Source: Alphaproteobacteria bacterium (lineage in GTDB: Bacteria > Pseudomonadota > Alphaproteobacteria > Rhodobacterales > Rhodobacteraceae). From it: DNA of 64,000 bases. The notes under the pieces were generated by a model. That model worked only from the letters and a program-made list of their open reading frames with translations, was not told where the DNA came from and did not search any database. The position numbers and the translations under genes were made by a program. Where the stretch lies: positions 1 to 64,000 of the forward strand of contig JAUHVK010000018.1 of the NCBI GenBank assembly GCA_030425145.1, in the 5' to 3' direction. Below are positions 9,399-18,743 of the stretch, piece after piece; positions within the stretch are counted from its first letter, which is position 1, and each line of letters starts with the position of its first letter.

Positions 9399-10565
9399 AT
9401 GACAGAAATGGTCTATGGCGCGGTGCCGGCCCGCGCGGCAGAGCCTGTGTTGCCGAAATGGTGGCGCACGGTCGATAAATGGACCTTGTCCTGCATTCTG
9501 ATCCTGTTTGGTGTCGGAATCCTGCTTGGGTTGGCGGCCTCGCCGCCGCTGGCAGAGCGCAACGGCTTCGCGCCATTCCACTACGTGCAGCGTCAGGCGG
9601 TGTTTGGCGGATTGGCGCTTGGCGTGATGGTGTTTGTCTCGATGCTGGGCCCGATCGCGGTGCGCCGCCTTGCCGTTCTGGGATTCATCGGGGCCTTTAT
9701 CGCCTTGGCTTTGCTGCCGTTTTTCGGCACCGACTTTGGTAAAGGCGCAGTGCGCTGGTATTCGCTGGGCTTTGCATCGGTGCAACCGTCCGAGTTCCTC
9801 AAGCCGACATTCGTGATCGTGACCGCGTGGTTCTTGGCCGCCAGTCAAGATCTTGGCGGTCCTCCCGGCAAGACGCTGTCCTTCGCCCTTACCATCAGCA
9901 TTGTTCTGATGCTGGCGCTGCAGCCGGATTTCGGTCAGGCCTGTCTTGTTCTGTTCGGCTGGGGCGTGATGTATTTCATCGCCGGAGCGCCGATGCTGCT
10001 GCTGATCGGGATTGCTGGCCTCGTGATCTTTGCAGGCACTGTGGCCTATCAGAACTCCGAACACTTCGCGCGCCGCATTGACGGGTTTCTGAGCCCCGAG
10101 GTCGATCCGACAACCCAGCTTGGTTACGCGACAAACGCCATCCGCGAGGGCGGATTTTTTGGTGTCGGTGTCGGTGAAGGGCAGGTGAAATGGTCGCTGC
10201 CCGATGCCCATACGGACTTCATCATCGCCGTCGCCGCCGAGGAATACGGGCTGGTGCTCGTTCTCATCATCATCGCGCTTTACGCCACCATCGTCGTGCG
10301 GTCGCTTCTGCGGCTGATGCGTGAACGCGATCCGTTCATCAGGCTGGCGGGCACCGGTCTGGCGTGCATGTTCGGTGTACAGGCCATGATCAATATGGGT
10401 GTGGCGGTACGCCTGCTGCCCGCCAAAGGCATGACATTGCCATTCGTCAGCTATGGTGGGTCGTCGCTGATCGCTGGGGGTATCGCCGTAGGTATGCTGC
10501 TGGCCTTCACGCGAAGCCGTCCGCAGGGCGGAATCGGCGATATCTTGCGAGGTCGGCTGCGATAA
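9399..10565 (+). CDS. ftsW: SEDS peptidoglycan polymerase FtsW
   Basis: FtsW is the septal peptidoglycan glycosyltransferase that works with a class B penicillin-binding protein at the division site. The 388-residue protein is polytopic with about ten hydrophobic segments. It carries the SEDS signatures SVQPSEFLKP, LPDAHTDFIIAVAAEEYGL and the C-terminal LLPAKGMTLPFVSYGGSSL. It heads the rightward block that continues with murG, 90 bases downstream. It is separated from murD by the reverse-strand insert. Confidence 0.96.
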   Translation: MTEMVYGAVPARAAEPVLPKWWRTVDKWTLSCILILFGVGILLGLAASPPLAERNGFAPFHYVQRQAVFGGLALGVMVFVSMLGPIAVRRLAVLGFIGAFIALALLPFFGTDFGKGAVRWYSLGFASVQPSEFLKPTFVIVTAWFLAASQDLGGPPGKTLSFALTISIVLMLALQPDFGQACLVLFGWGVMYFIAGAPMLLLIGIAGLVIFAGTVAYQNSEHFARRIDGFLSPEVDPTTQLGYATNAIREGGFFGVGVGEGQVKWSLPDAHTDFIIAVAAEEYGLVLVLIIIALYATIVVRSLLRLMRERDPFIRLAGTGLACMFGVQAMINMGVAVRLLPAKGMTLPFVSYGGSSLIAGGIAVGMLLAFTRSRPQGGIGDILRGRLR

Positions 10566-10654
10566 TCCCACTATATGGGGCAAATCGACCCCTGTTTTGT
10601 TGACAAACGCCTCTGGGACAGGTCTCTGTCCCTCAATCCGTGGGCGGGGATATC

Positions 10655-11773
10655 ATGCGTAAACCGTATCTTGTAATTGCAGCCGGTGGGACCGGCGGTC
10701 ACATGTTCCCGGCACAGGCTTTGGCCGAGGTCATGCTGCGCCGTGGCTGGCGGGTGAAGCTGTCGACCGATGCGCGCGGCGCGCGCTACACCGGTGGCTT
10801 TCCACATTCGACCGAGATCGAACAGGTGAGCAGCGCCACCTTTGCGCGCGGCGGGATTGCTGCCAAGGCGCTGGTGCCGTTGCGTGTCTTGGGCGGTGTT
10901 CTGTCGATGTCGTGGCGAATGCTTCGCGACCGACCCGACGTTGTGGTGGGGTTCGGTGGGTATCCGTCAATCCCGGCTCTTGGCGCTGCTTGGCTTTTGC
11001 ACCGTCCCCGAATGATCCATGAACAGAACGGTGTGCTGGGACGGGTCAACGCGATCTTTGCCAGACGGGTGGATCAGGTCGCTTGCGGGACGTGGCCGAC
11101 AACTCTGCCTGATGGCGTAGAGGGCGTGCATGTCGGCAATCCCGTGCGGCTGGCTGTCAAAGAGCGGGCGGGTGCCGCGTATATCCCGCCCGGTGATTAC
11201 CCGATGTCGATCCTCGTGATCGGTGGCAGCCAGGGCGCGCGCATCCTGTCGGATGTGGTGCCGCCCGCGATTGCGTCTCTGCCGCTTGAGACCCTCCACC
11301 ACCTGCGCGTCAGCCATCAGGCGCGCGACGAAGATGGGGAACGTGTGGCGGCCTATTACGCCGAACAGGGCGTCAACGCGGACGTGCAGCCCTTCTTCAA
11401 CGATGTCCCCAAGCGGATGACCGAAGCTCAGCTTGTGATCTCGCGTTCCGGTGCGTCGAGTGTTGCCGACATTTCTGTGATCGGCCGACCCTCGATCCTT
11501 GTGCCGTATGCCGCCGCGACCGCCGACCATCAGACCGCCAATGCAAGAGGGCTTGTTGAGGCGGGGGCGGCGATCCGCATTCCGGAAAGCAAACTGAACG
11601 TCGATAACCTTGCTGAACAGATCATCGCTGTATTGCAAAATCCTGAGGCGGCTTTGCAAATGTCGCAAGCCGCCCTGTCGCAGGCCAAGCCCGACGCCGC
11701 GCAGGACCTTGCCGCGCTGGTCGAACACCTGGCCGGCCATACTCCACAGAATTCGGAAGGACAGACTGAATGA
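10655..11773 (+). CDS. murG: Lipid II synthase MurG
   Basis: MurG transfers GlcNAc from UDP-GlcNAc to lipid I on the inner face of the membrane to give lipid II. The 372-residue chain has the N-terminal [10 protein letters not shown] loop, the membrane-proximal [12 protein letters not shown] segment, [12 protein letters not shown], and the donor-site motifs [11 protein letters not shown] and [11 protein letters not shown]. The ATG at 10655 follows GGGGA by about five bases and is preferred over a GTG five codons upstream. The stop overlaps the murC start (ATGA). Confidence 0.96.
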   Translation: MRKPYLVIAAGGTGGHMFPAQALAEVMLRRGWRVKLSTDARGARYTGGFPHSTEIEQVSSATFARGGIAAKALVPLRVLGGVLSMSWRMLRDRPDVVVGFGGYPSIPALGAAWLLHRPRMIHEQNGVLGRVNAIFARRVDQVACGTWPTTLPDGVEGVHVGNPVRLAVKERAGAAYIPPGDYPMSILVIGGSQGARILSDVVPPAIASLPLETLHHLRVSHQARDEDGERVAAYYAEQGVNADVQPFFNDVPKRMTEAQLVISRSGASSVADISVIGRPSILVPYAAATADHQTANARGLVEAGAAIRIPESKLNVDNLAEQIIAVLQNPEAALQMSQAALSQAKPDAAQDLAALVEHLAGHTPQNSEGQTE

Positions 11774-13167
11774 ACGCCGCCACCAAGCTTCCCGTCGATA
11801 TCGGGGCCATCCATTTCGTCGGCATCGGCGGTATCGGCATGTCCGGCATTGCCGAGGTGTTGGTGAACCTTGGCTATACCGTACAGGGGTCGGACCTGAA
11901 GGCGAGCAAGATCACCAATCGTTTGGCCGACATGGGGGCACGGATTTTCGAAGGCCAGCGGGCCGAGAACCTTGAAGGTGCGGAAGTGGTTGTCGTGTCT
12001 ACCGCAATCAAGCCGGGCAATCCCGAGTTGGACGAGGCACGCAAGCGAGGCCTTCCGGTGGTGCGCCGCGCAGACATGCTGGCGGAGCTGATGCGCTTGA
12101 AGTCGAACATCGCCATTGCCGGCACACACGGCAAAACCACCACGACTACGATGATGGCCGAACTGATGGTGGCCGGCGGATTCGATCCGACTGTCATCAA
12201 TGGCGGCATCATTCACGCCTATGGCTCCAACGCGCGGATGGGGCAGGGCGAATGGATGGTGGTAGAAGCCGATGAAAGCGACGGCTCGTTCAACCGCCTG
12301 CCCGCAACCATCGGGATCGTCACCAATATCGACCCCGAACACATGGAGCATTGGGGCGATTTCGAACGCCTGCGGCAGGGGTTTCAGGATTTCGTGTCGA
12401 ACATCCCGTTCTATGGCATCGCTGTTTGCTGCACCGACCATGAAGAGGTGCAGCGTCTGGTGGGCAAGGTCACGGACCGGCGTGTGGTGACATATGGATT
12501 CAATGCCCAGGCGGATGTACGGGCTCTGAACCTGCGCTACGAAAAGGGTGTCGCGCATTTCGACATCGCGCTTCAGGCCGAAGACGACGTGATCGAAGGG
12601 TGCACACTGCCGATGCCCGGAGACCATAACGTGTCGAACGCGTTGTCGGCAGTTGCCGTGGCATGGCATTTGGGGATGAAGAAGTCCGAGATTCGCGAAG
12701 CATTGGCGGGCTTTGGTGGCGTCAATCGCCGCTTTACCAAAGTGGGTGAGTGGAACGGCGTCACTATCATTGACGATTACGGCCACCACCCTGTCGAGAT
12801 CGCGGCCGTACTCAAGGCCGCGCGTCAAGCATCCGAGGGCCGCGTGATCGCCGTCCACCAGCCGCACCGCTACACGCGCTTGTCGAACCTCTTTGACGAC
12901 TTCTGCGCCTGCTTCAACGAAGCCGATGTGGTCGCCATCGCCGAAGTGTTCGCTGCTGGTGAGGAGCCGATCGAAGGCGCGTCTCGCGATGATCTGGTTG
13001 CAGGACTGATCCGTCACGGGCATCGCCATGCGCGAGCGATCCTGAACGAGGATGATCTTGAGCGTCTGGTGCGCGAGCAGGCCCGCCCCGGTGATATCGT
13101 GGTCTGCCTCGGAGCAGGGACGATCTCGACCTGGGCGAACGGTCTGCCGGAACGATTGGCGAAATAA
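11770..13167 (+). CDS. murC: UDP-N-acetylmuramate--L-alanine ligase MurC
   Basis: MurC adds L-alanine to UDP-MurNAc. The 465-residue protein shows the UDP-binding [17 protein letters not shown] at the N-terminus, the ATP-binding [11 protein letters not shown] at about residues 117-127, [10 protein letters not shown] and [11 protein letters not shown]. The C-terminal domain has [11 protein letters not shown] followed by [12 protein letters not shown]. Its start overlaps the end of murG by four bases. It is followed by a gap with two adjacent hairpins before the DUF2484 genes. Confidence 0.97.
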   Translation: MNAATKLPVDIGAIHFVGIGGIGMSGIAEVLVNLGYTVQGSDLKASKITNRLADMGARIFEGQRAENLEGAEVVVVSTAIKPGNPELDEARKRGLPVVRRADMLAELMRLKSNIAIAGTHGKTTTTTMMAELMVAGGFDPTVINGGIIHAYGSNARMGQGEWMVVEADESDGSFNRLPATIGIVTNIDPEHMEHWGDFERLRQGFQDFVSNIPFYGIAVCCTDHEEVQRLVGKVTDRRVVTYGFNAQADVRALNLRYEKGVAHFDIALQAEDDVIEGCTLPMPGDHNVSNALSAVAVAWHLGMKKSEIREALAGFGGVNRRFTKVGEWNGVTIIDDYGHHPVEIAAVLKAARQASEGRVIAVHQPHRYTRLSNLFDDFCACFNEADVVAIAEVFAAGEEPIEGASRDDLVAGLIRHGHRHARAILNEDDLERLVREQARPGDIVVCLGAGTISTWANGLPERLAK

Positions 13168-13181
13168 CGTTGGGTCCGGCG

Positions 13182-13223
13182 GAGGATGCGTCGACGCATC
13201 CTCGGTTTCGGTTGACCGAAACC
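13182..13223. repeat. Two back-to-back perfect inverted repeats
   Basis: A perfect 22-base palindrome (13182-13203, arms starting GAGGATGCG and meeting at TCGA) is immediately followed by a hairpin with 8-base arms GGTTTCGG and CCGAAACC around a TTGA loop (13204-13223). No run of T follows either on the + strand, so a simple intrinsic terminator is not the obvious reading. Confidence 0.7.
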
Positions 13224-13334
13224 GCATGCTCAAAAATCAGCCGTTTCCTTGGCTTCACCCTTTTCAGGACGTGATTTGGCCCCAAACGGTTCGTATCGAC
13301 CAGACATCGAGTAACGGTCAGGACAGGGGCTTCC

Positions 13335-13583
13335 ATGCTGCTTTGGCTATCCGTCGGATGGGTTTTTGCGTCGGCGCTGGTCGCGTTGCTGCCCATGCGG
13401 CGACAATATGTGCCCGGTCTTCTGCTGCTGGCCGCCGCGCCGGTGTTGATCGTACTCATTGCGCAGGCTGCGGGTGTCTGGGCCGGACTTGCCGCATTGC
13501 TGGCGTTCGGGTCGATGTACCGCAACCCGTTGCGCTATTTCTGGACGCGCCTGACTGGGCCAAAGGTGGGGCATTCACAATGA
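13335..13583 (+). CDS. DUF2484 family membrane protein (first copy)
   Basis: This 82-residue protein has two to three hydrophobic helices and ends with GSMYRNPLRYFWTRLTG. It matches the DUF2484 family, which I recall as small membrane proteins next to murB in Rhodobacterales. Its TGA overlaps the ATG of a second, related gene. The position between murC and murB suggests a role in envelope synthesis, but no function is established to my knowledge. Confidence 0.8.
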   Translation: MLLWLSVGWVFASALVALLPMRRQYVPGLLLLAAAPVLIVLIAQAAGVWAGLAALLAFGSMYRNPLRYFWTRLTGPKVGHSQ

Positions 13584-13840
13584 TGAGCTATTCCCTGAGT
13601 GCAGCCTGCTGCTGGATTATTCTTGCCGCCATCCTTGCGGCGATCCCGTCGCAGGACAATCATTGGCGGCGCGCCTATTTCCTGATGTCGCTGGCGGCAC
13701 CGATCCTCGTGTGGGTCTATCTGTCGGACGGGATCTATTGGGGCCTGGCCTTTACAATGGCGGTGCTGAGCGTCTTCCGCTGGCCGCTGCGCTATCTCGT
13801 CGCGTGGATCGCACGTCAGGGCAATCGCCCCACCGAATGA
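13580..13840 (+). CDS. DUF2484 family membrane protein (second copy)
   Basis: This 86-residue membrane protein begins MMSYSLSAACCWIILAAILA and overlaps the preceding gene by four bases (ATGA). Its C-terminal VFRWPLRYLVAWIARQG parallels MYRNPLRYFWTRLTG of the first copy, and both share a GxxxGLA helix, so the pair looks like an old tandem duplication. An alternative ATG lies one codon later. Function is unknown; it is probably an inner-membrane protein that acts together with the first copy. Confidence 0.8.
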   Translation: MMSYSLSAACCWIILAAILAAIPSQDNHWRRAYFLMSLAAPILVWVYLSDGIYWGLAFTMAVLSVFRWPLRYLVAWIARQGNRPTE

Positions 13841-13879
13841 GGCTTTACGCGCCGCAGCCCTTTGGGCAAAACGCGGGGC

Positions 13880-14812
13880 ATGAGCATTCTTCCTGACGTT
13901 CGGGGCACATTGACGCCCGATAAACCCCTTTCTGATCTGACGTGGCTGCGTGTGGGCGGTCCGGCCGATTGGCTGTTCCAGCCTGCGGATGTGCAGGATC
14001 TGGCTGATTTCCTGCGCGATGTCTCGCCTGACGTCGCGGTGTTTCCCATGGGCGTTGGGTCAAACCTGATTGTCCGAGATGGCGGTTTGCGCGCAGTGGT
14101 GATCCGGCTTGGACGTGGGTTCAATGGCATTACGGTGGACGGCACACGTGTAACTGCGGGCGCGGCCGCGCTGGACGCGCATGTGGCGCGCAAGGCCGCG
14201 GATGCCGGGGTCGATCTTACGTTTCTGCGTACCATTCCAGGTGCCATTGGCGGTGCGGTCTGCATGAATGCGGGCTGCTACGGGTCGTATGTTGCGGATC
14301 ATCTGATCGAAATCCGCGCCGTTCTGCGCACGGGCGAGGTGGTGACGCTGCCCACGGCAGATTTGAGTTTGTCCTACCGATCCAGTGTCTTGCCCGAAGG
14401 CGCGGTGGTGATTGAGGCCGTGTTCGAAGGGCAGGCAGGCGATCCGGAGGCACTGCACGCGCGGATGGAAGAGCAACTTGCCAAGCGCGACGCGACGCAG
14501 CCCACGAAAGACCGCACAGCTGGGAGCACCTTCCGAAATCCAGCCGGGTTTTCATCGACCGGCAAGGACGACGATGTGCATGATCTGAAGGCGTGGAAGG
14601 TGATTGACGATGCCGGAATGCGAGGGGCCAAACGTGGCGGCGCGCAGATGTCGCCCAAGCATTCGAACTTCCTTGTCAACACCGGCGGCGCAACGGCTGC
14701 AGACCTTGAAGGATTGGGCGAAGAGGTGAGAAAAAAGGTTTTCTTGGACTCTGGAATAGAGTTAGAATGGGAAATCAAACGCGTCGGAGAGCCGTTGGTT
14801 GACAGGACGTGA
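13880..14812 (+). CDS. murB: UDP-N-acetylenolpyruvoylglucosamine reductase MurB
   Basis: MurB reduces the MurA product to UDP-MurNAc using FAD and NADPH. The 310-residue chain has the FAD-binding region with [19 protein letters not shown] and [15 protein letters not shown]. It also has [31 protein letters not shown], the catalytic-serine motif AGSTFRNP, and a C-terminal [15 protein letters not shown]. The ATG at 13880 gives an N-terminus fitting the family; its ribosome-binding site is weak and a TTG six codons upstream is possible. Confidence 0.96.
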   Translation: MSILPDVRGTLTPDKPLSDLTWLRVGGPADWLFQPADVQDLADFLRDVSPDVAVFPMGVGSNLIVRDGGLRAVVIRLGRGFNGITVDGTRVTAGAAALDAHVARKAADAGVDLTFLRTIPGAIGGAVCMNAGCYGSYVADHLIEIRAVLRTGEVVTLPTADLSLSYRSSVLPEGAVVIEAVFEGQAGDPEALHARMEEQLAKRDATQPTKDRTAGSTFRNPAGFSSTGKDDDVHDLKAWKVIDDAGMRGAKRGGAQMSPKHSNFLVNTGGATAADLEGLGEEVRKKVFLDSGIELEWEIKRVGEPLVDRT

Positions 14813-14818
14813 CCGGAC

Positions 14819-14911
14819 GAGGGTAAACCCTCGCAGGTGATGGCGGTGCGCCGGGCAGGTTGCACAATATAAAAAGGGGCGCAGCCCCAGTCAGGGTGGG
14901 GGTAAACCCCC
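14819..14911. repeat. Intergenic hairpins with repeated GGGTAAACCC core
   Basis: Between murB and ddl there are three short inverted repeats: GAGGGT-AA-ACCCTC (14819-14832), GGGGC-GCA-GCCCC (14876-14888) and GGGGGT-AA-ACCCCC (14898-14911). The first and third share the same core about 80 bases apart. Read on the reverse strand, the middle one is followed by a T run, so it could terminate leftward transcripts. Confidence 0.6.
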
Positions 14912-14933
14912 ATAATTTGAGGCGATTTTGGGT

Positions 14934-15848
14934 ATGTCGAGCAGGGCAAACCCGAAAGTGGCAGTATTGATGGGTGGCCCCTCGGCTGAGCGCCAGGTGT
15001 CCTTGTCATCAGGGCGTGAATGCGCCGCCGCTTTGCGGGATGAAGGATTTGAGGTTCACGAGGTCGATGCGGGCCGTGACCTTGCATCCGTACTGGCCGA
15101 ACTTTCCCCTGATGTCTGTTTCAACGCACTTCACGGCCGCTGGGGAGAGGATGGCTGCGTGCAGGGGCTGCTCGAGTGGCTCGGCATCCCGTACACCCAT
15201 TCCGGTGTTCTGGCATCGGCTCTGGCGATGGACAAGGAACGCACCAAAGACGTCTATCGTCGGCATGGTTTGCCGGTTGTCGAAAGCATGCTGGCGTCCC
15301 GCGACGAAGTGCGGAGCCGCCACGTGATGGAGCCGCCTTATGTCGTGAAGCCTTTTAACGAAGGCTCATCGGTTGGCGTTTACCTTGTGAGCGAAGGCGC
15401 AAACGAGCCGCCGCAACTCTCCGATGATATGCCCGAGACCGTGATGGTCGAGGCCTTTGCGCCGGGGCGCGAGCTGACAACAACCGTTGTGGGGGACAGG
15501 GCGCTGTGCGTGACCGATATCCTGACCGACGGTTGGTATGACTACGACGCGAAATACAAACCGGGCGGATCGCGGCATGTGTTGCCAGCCGATGTGCCGG
15601 AAGAGATCACGGCAGCCTGCCTTGACTACGCCGTTCGTGCCCACAACGCGCTGGGCTGTCGGGGCGTCAGCCGGACGGATTTTCGTTGGGACGAAAGCAA
15701 GGGTCTGGATGGGTTGATCCTGCTGGAGACCAACACTCAACCGGGGATGACGCCCACCTCTCTGACGCCAGAACAGGCGGCGCATACTGGCATGAGCTTT
15801 GGCGAGCTGTGCCGATGGATGGTCGAGGACGCGTCATGTCACAGATGA
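14934..15848 (+). CDS. ddl: D-alanine--D-alanine ligase
   Basis: The enzyme makes D-Ala-D-Ala for the MurF reaction. The 304-residue ATP-grasp protein begins [27 protein letters not shown], with the nucleotide-binding GGPSAERxVS motif. It then shows [55 protein letters not shown], and the metal-binding [20 protein letters not shown]. The ATG at 14934 is used; a TTG two codons earlier is also in frame. The 3' end overlaps ftsQ by 13 bases. Confidence 0.96.
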   Translation: MSSRANPKVAVLMGGPSAERQVSLSSGRECAAALRDEGFEVHEVDAGRDLASVLAELSPDVCFNALHGRWGEDGCVQGLLEWLGIPYTHSGVLASALAMDKERTKDVYRRHGLPVVESMLASRDEVRSRHVMEPPYVVKPFNEGSSVGVYLVSEGANEPPQLSDDMPETVMVEAFAPGRELTTTVVGDRALCVTDILTDGWYDYDAKYKPGGSRHVLPADVPEEITAACLDYAVRAHNALGCRGVSRTDFRWDESKGLDGLILLETNTQPGMTPTSLTPEQAAHTGMSFGELCRWMVEDASCHR

Positions 15849-16708
15849 ACATGCGCCCAGATCCAGCGCCTTCGCGCCTGAAGTACCGGATGGAGCGGCT
15901 CATGTTGACGCCGCTCTTTCGCCTTTTGCTACGTTTCGGCTTGCCGTGCCTGCTGACATTTGGAGCGGCAAGTTGGTGGCTGTCGATCGACGATAACCGC
16001 ATGAAGATCATCGACGCCTATGTCGATCTGCGGTCTCAGGTTGAAAGCCGACCGGAGTTCATGGTCAACATGATGGTGGTCGACGGTGCAAGTGACGTGG
16101 TTTCTGACGGCATCCGTCAGATGCTTCCTTTAGACTTTCCAATCAGTTCGTTCGACCTCGATCTTGAAGCGATGCGTGAAGTTGTTGTCTCGCTGAATCC
16201 GGTGAAATCGGCGCGGCTTTACGTACGTCAGGGCAACGTGTTGCAGGTGGATGTGGTTGAGCGCATTCCCGTCGTGCTGTGGCGGAATGATCAGGGATTG
16301 CAGTTGTTGGACAGCGAAGGCTATCTGGTTGGCCCGGCCTTCGTTCGGGCAGATTGGCCGGAACTGCCGCTGATCGTCGGCGATGGCGCGCACAAAAACG
16401 TCACCGAAGCCTTGGAACTGGTCGCTGCAGCGGAACCGCTGTCCTCGCGCTTTCTGGGTTTGGTGCGAATGGGCGAGCGCCGTTGGGACGTGGTTCTTGA
16501 CCGCGACCAGCGCATCCTTTTGCCGGAAACAGATGCAGTGCAGGCGCTGGAGCGGGTGATCGCCATGGATCAGGCGGTCGACATGCTGGAACGTGATCTT
16601 GTGGCAGTCGATCTGCGGCTGCCGAACCGACCAACTCTCAGAATGACAGACGGAGCGGTGCAGGAACTCATCCGCATCCGAGCGATCGAGGCAGGGGAAC
16701 CGAAGTAA
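15836..16708 (+). CDS. ftsQ: Cell division protein FtsQ
   Basis: FtsQ is the bitopic divisome protein that links early and late division proteins. The 290-residue chain has a short cytoplasmic N-terminus with basic residues, one membrane segment at about residues 35-50 ([19 protein letters not shown]), then a POTRA/FtsQ periplasmic region. That region includes [34 protein letters not shown], a classic FtsQ stretch, and [13 protein letters not shown] near the end. It starts inside ddl and its stop overlaps the ftsA ATG. Confidence 0.93.
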   Translation: MSQMNMRPDPAPSRLKYRMERLMLTPLFRLLLRFGLPCLLTFGAASWWLSIDDNRMKIIDAYVDLRSQVESRPEFMVNMMVVDGASDVVSDGIRQMLPLDFPISSFDLDLEAMREVVVSLNPVKSARLYVRQGNVLQVDVVERIPVVLWRNDQGLQLLDSEGYLVGPAFVRADWPELPLIVGDGAHKNVTEALELVAAAEPLSSRFLGLVRMGERRWDVVLDRDQRILLPETDAVQALERVIAMDQAVDMLERDLVAVDLRLPNRPTLRMTDGAVQELIRIRAIEAGEPK

Positions 16709-18042
16709 TGATCGAGCTTTACGAGTCACAGCGGGCGATGCGCAATATGCGCAAGGCGGCGATGCAACGAGGTGTGATTGCCATTCTCGACATTGGCAGC
16801 TCCAAGATCGCGTGTCTTGTGTTGCGCTTCGACGGAACCGATCGTGCTGTTGAGACCGACACCATCGGATCGCTGGCAGGACAATCCGGCTTCCGCGTGA
16901 TCGGTGCTGCGACCACACGGTCCCGCGGCGTGCGCTTCGGCGAGATCGACTCGATGAGCGAAACCGAACGTGCGATCCGTACGGCGGTGCAGGCGGCCCA
17001 GAAGATGGCGCAGATCCGCGTGGATCACGTGATCGCCTGTTTCGGCGGAGCGGATCCGCGCAGCTATGGCTTGGCGGGTCGTGTGGAGGTGGCTGGCACC
17101 ACCGTGGACGAGCAAGACGTGGCGCGGGTGCTATCCGCCTGCGACGTGCCGGACTTTGGACACGGGCGCGAAGTGCTGCATGCGCAGCCGGTGAACTTTG
17201 CTCTCGACCATCGCAGTGGCCTGATCGACCCGCGCGGCCAGATTGGCCAGGAACTCGCCGCTGACATGCACATGCTGACGGTCGATGCCATGGCGATCCA
17301 GAACCTCGCGCATTGCATGAAGCGGTGCGATCTCGAACTCGCGGGCATCGCGAGCTCGTCTTACGTGTCAGGTGTGGCAGCCCTGGTTGAGGACGAGCAA
17401 GAGCTGGGTGCGGCCTGCATTGACATGGGCGGCGGATCGACCGGCCTGTCCATCTTTATGAAAAAGCACATGATTTATGCCGACGCGGTGCGTATGGGCG
17501 GGGATCATGTGACAAGCGACATTTCGATGGGTCTTCAGGTGCCAATGGCAGTGGCCGAACGGATCAAGACCTTCCACGGCGGTGTCGTCGCTACCGGAAT
17601 GGATGACCGGGACATGATTGAAATCGGTGGCGACACGGGCGATTGGCATCACGACCGACGCTCGGTGAGCCGTGCGGAACTGATCGGCATCATGCGCCCG
17701 CGTGTCGAAGAGATCCTTGAAGAGGTGCGCGCGCGGCTTGATGCCGCCGGGTTTGAGCACCTTCCCAGCCAGCAGATCGTGCTCACGGGTGGGGCCAGCC
17801 AGATCCCCGGCTTGGATGGTCTGGCAACCAAGATCCTCGGCCAGCAGGTGCGCCTCGGGCGGCCAATGCGGGTCCATGGTTTGCCGCAGGCGGCAACGGG
17901 TCCGGGCTTTGCCAGCGCAGTCGGTCTGTGTCTGTTCGCGGCAAACCCGCAGGACGAATGGTGGGACTTTGAGATCCCTGTAGACCGGTATCCTGCGCGT
18001 TCCCTGAAGCGCGCCGTAAAATGGTTCCGCGACAACTGGTAA
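16708..18042 (+). CDS. ftsA: Cell division protein FtsA
   Basis: FtsA is the actin-like protein that tethers FtsZ to the membrane. The 444-residue chain has the phosphate-1 loop AILDIGSSKIACLV, the SHS2 (1C) subdomain around residues 85-170, the second phosphate loop CIDMGGGSTGLSIF, and the adenosine motif QIVLTGGASQIPGLDG. The C-terminus WDFEIPVDRYPARSLKRAVKWFRDNW is basic and amphipathic, as expected for the membrane anchor. Unlike the usual order, ftsZ is not next: about 2.3 kb containing two opposite-strand genes lies between. Confidence 0.96.
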   Translation: MIELYESQRAMRNMRKAAMQRGVIAILDIGSSKIACLVLRFDGTDRAVETDTIGSLAGQSGFRVIGAATTRSRGVRFGEIDSMSETERAIRTAVQAAQKMAQIRVDHVIACFGGADPRSYGLAGRVEVAGTTVDEQDVARVLSACDVPDFGHGREVLHAQPVNFALDHRSGLIDPRGQIGQELAADMHMLTVDAMAIQNLAHCMKRCDLELAGIASSSYVSGVAALVEDEQELGAACIDMGGGSTGLSIFMKKHMIYADAVRMGGDHVTSDISMGLQVPMAVAERIKTFHGGVVATGMDDRDMIEIGGDTGDWHHDRRSVSRAELIGIMRPRVEEILEEVRARLDAAGFEHLPSQQIVLTGGASQIPGLDGLATKILGQQVRLGRPMRVHGLPQAATGPGFASAVGLCLFAANPQDEWWDFEIPVDRYPARSLKRAVKWFRDNW

Positions 18043-18127
18043 TCGGTCCATCCGGTCCTGCCGGAACTTCGGGTTAGAACGACCCGATAAAGGGATGGTC
18101 GGGCATGTCTGCCCGACCGTTCCGGTG

Positions 18128-18592
18128 TTATGGCTTGATGTACGTGTAGCCTTGCATTTGCAGATGCGAGAGTTCGGCCACGCCGCTCGGGACAATGTCT
18201 TCTTCGAACACGTCGAACAGGTCGTTCTCGTATGAGATATTGCGGCCCTTGAGAGTGTTGTTGCAGACGTGGATTGCCACGTTCTGCCCTTTCAACTCCA
18301 GAACCTGACCCTGTAGCTTTTCGTTGCTCTTGGCGGCGGACAGCAGTCCGAGGCCATTGCCGTGCAGGACCAGTTTGATTTCCATGTTCTCGGCGCCAAC
18401 GGCATTGATGTGGTTCTGCATGTTACGCAGGGCGCCCCGGTAGGCGCGGTCATCTTCGCCACCATTGTAGTTGATGTGATACACGACTTTCTGTTTCCCA
18501 TACCGCTCTTGCGCCTCGGCGTCCTGTGTCGTTGCAAAGACGCTCAGCACGGCCATGGCGCAAACCATCAGCAGAGATGTGAGATGTTTCAT
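18128..18592 (-). CDS. Exported DsrE-like protein
   Basis: The 154-residue protein starts MKHLTSLLMVCAMAVLSVFA after a GGAGG site, giving a Sec signal peptide likely cut near residue 27 (AEA). The mature part has a DsrE/YchN-like fold pattern: VVYHINYNGGEDDRAYRGALRNMQNHI, KLVLHGNGLGLL, and AIHVCNNTLKGRNI, in which the conserved cysteine of this family sits. DsrE relatives move or bind sulfur species; export suggests a periplasmic role. It lies about 150 bases downstream of the PhnD/LuxR-type regulator on the same strand and is a likely target or partner of it. Confidence 0.85.
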   Translation of the reverse strand: MKHLTSLLMVCAMAVLSVFATTQDAEAQERYGKQKVVYHINYNGGEDDRAYRGALRNMQNHINAVGAENMEIKLVLHGNGLGLLSAAKSNEKLQGQVLELKGQNVAIHVCNNTLKGRNISYENDLFDVFEEDIVPSGVAELSHLQMQGYTYIKP

Positions 18593-18743
18593 GTACTTAG
18601 TCCTCCCATTTTCATTGGTAGGGCGTGTCTGCTGCCCGTGGTTTAGAGTGACACGCGATGGGGGCTGGAACACCTCGGGTGAACCATGGGAAGGGCCGGA
18701 AACATACCCGGGAGATACCTAGGGTTTGGGTGTCAGCGCCTGT

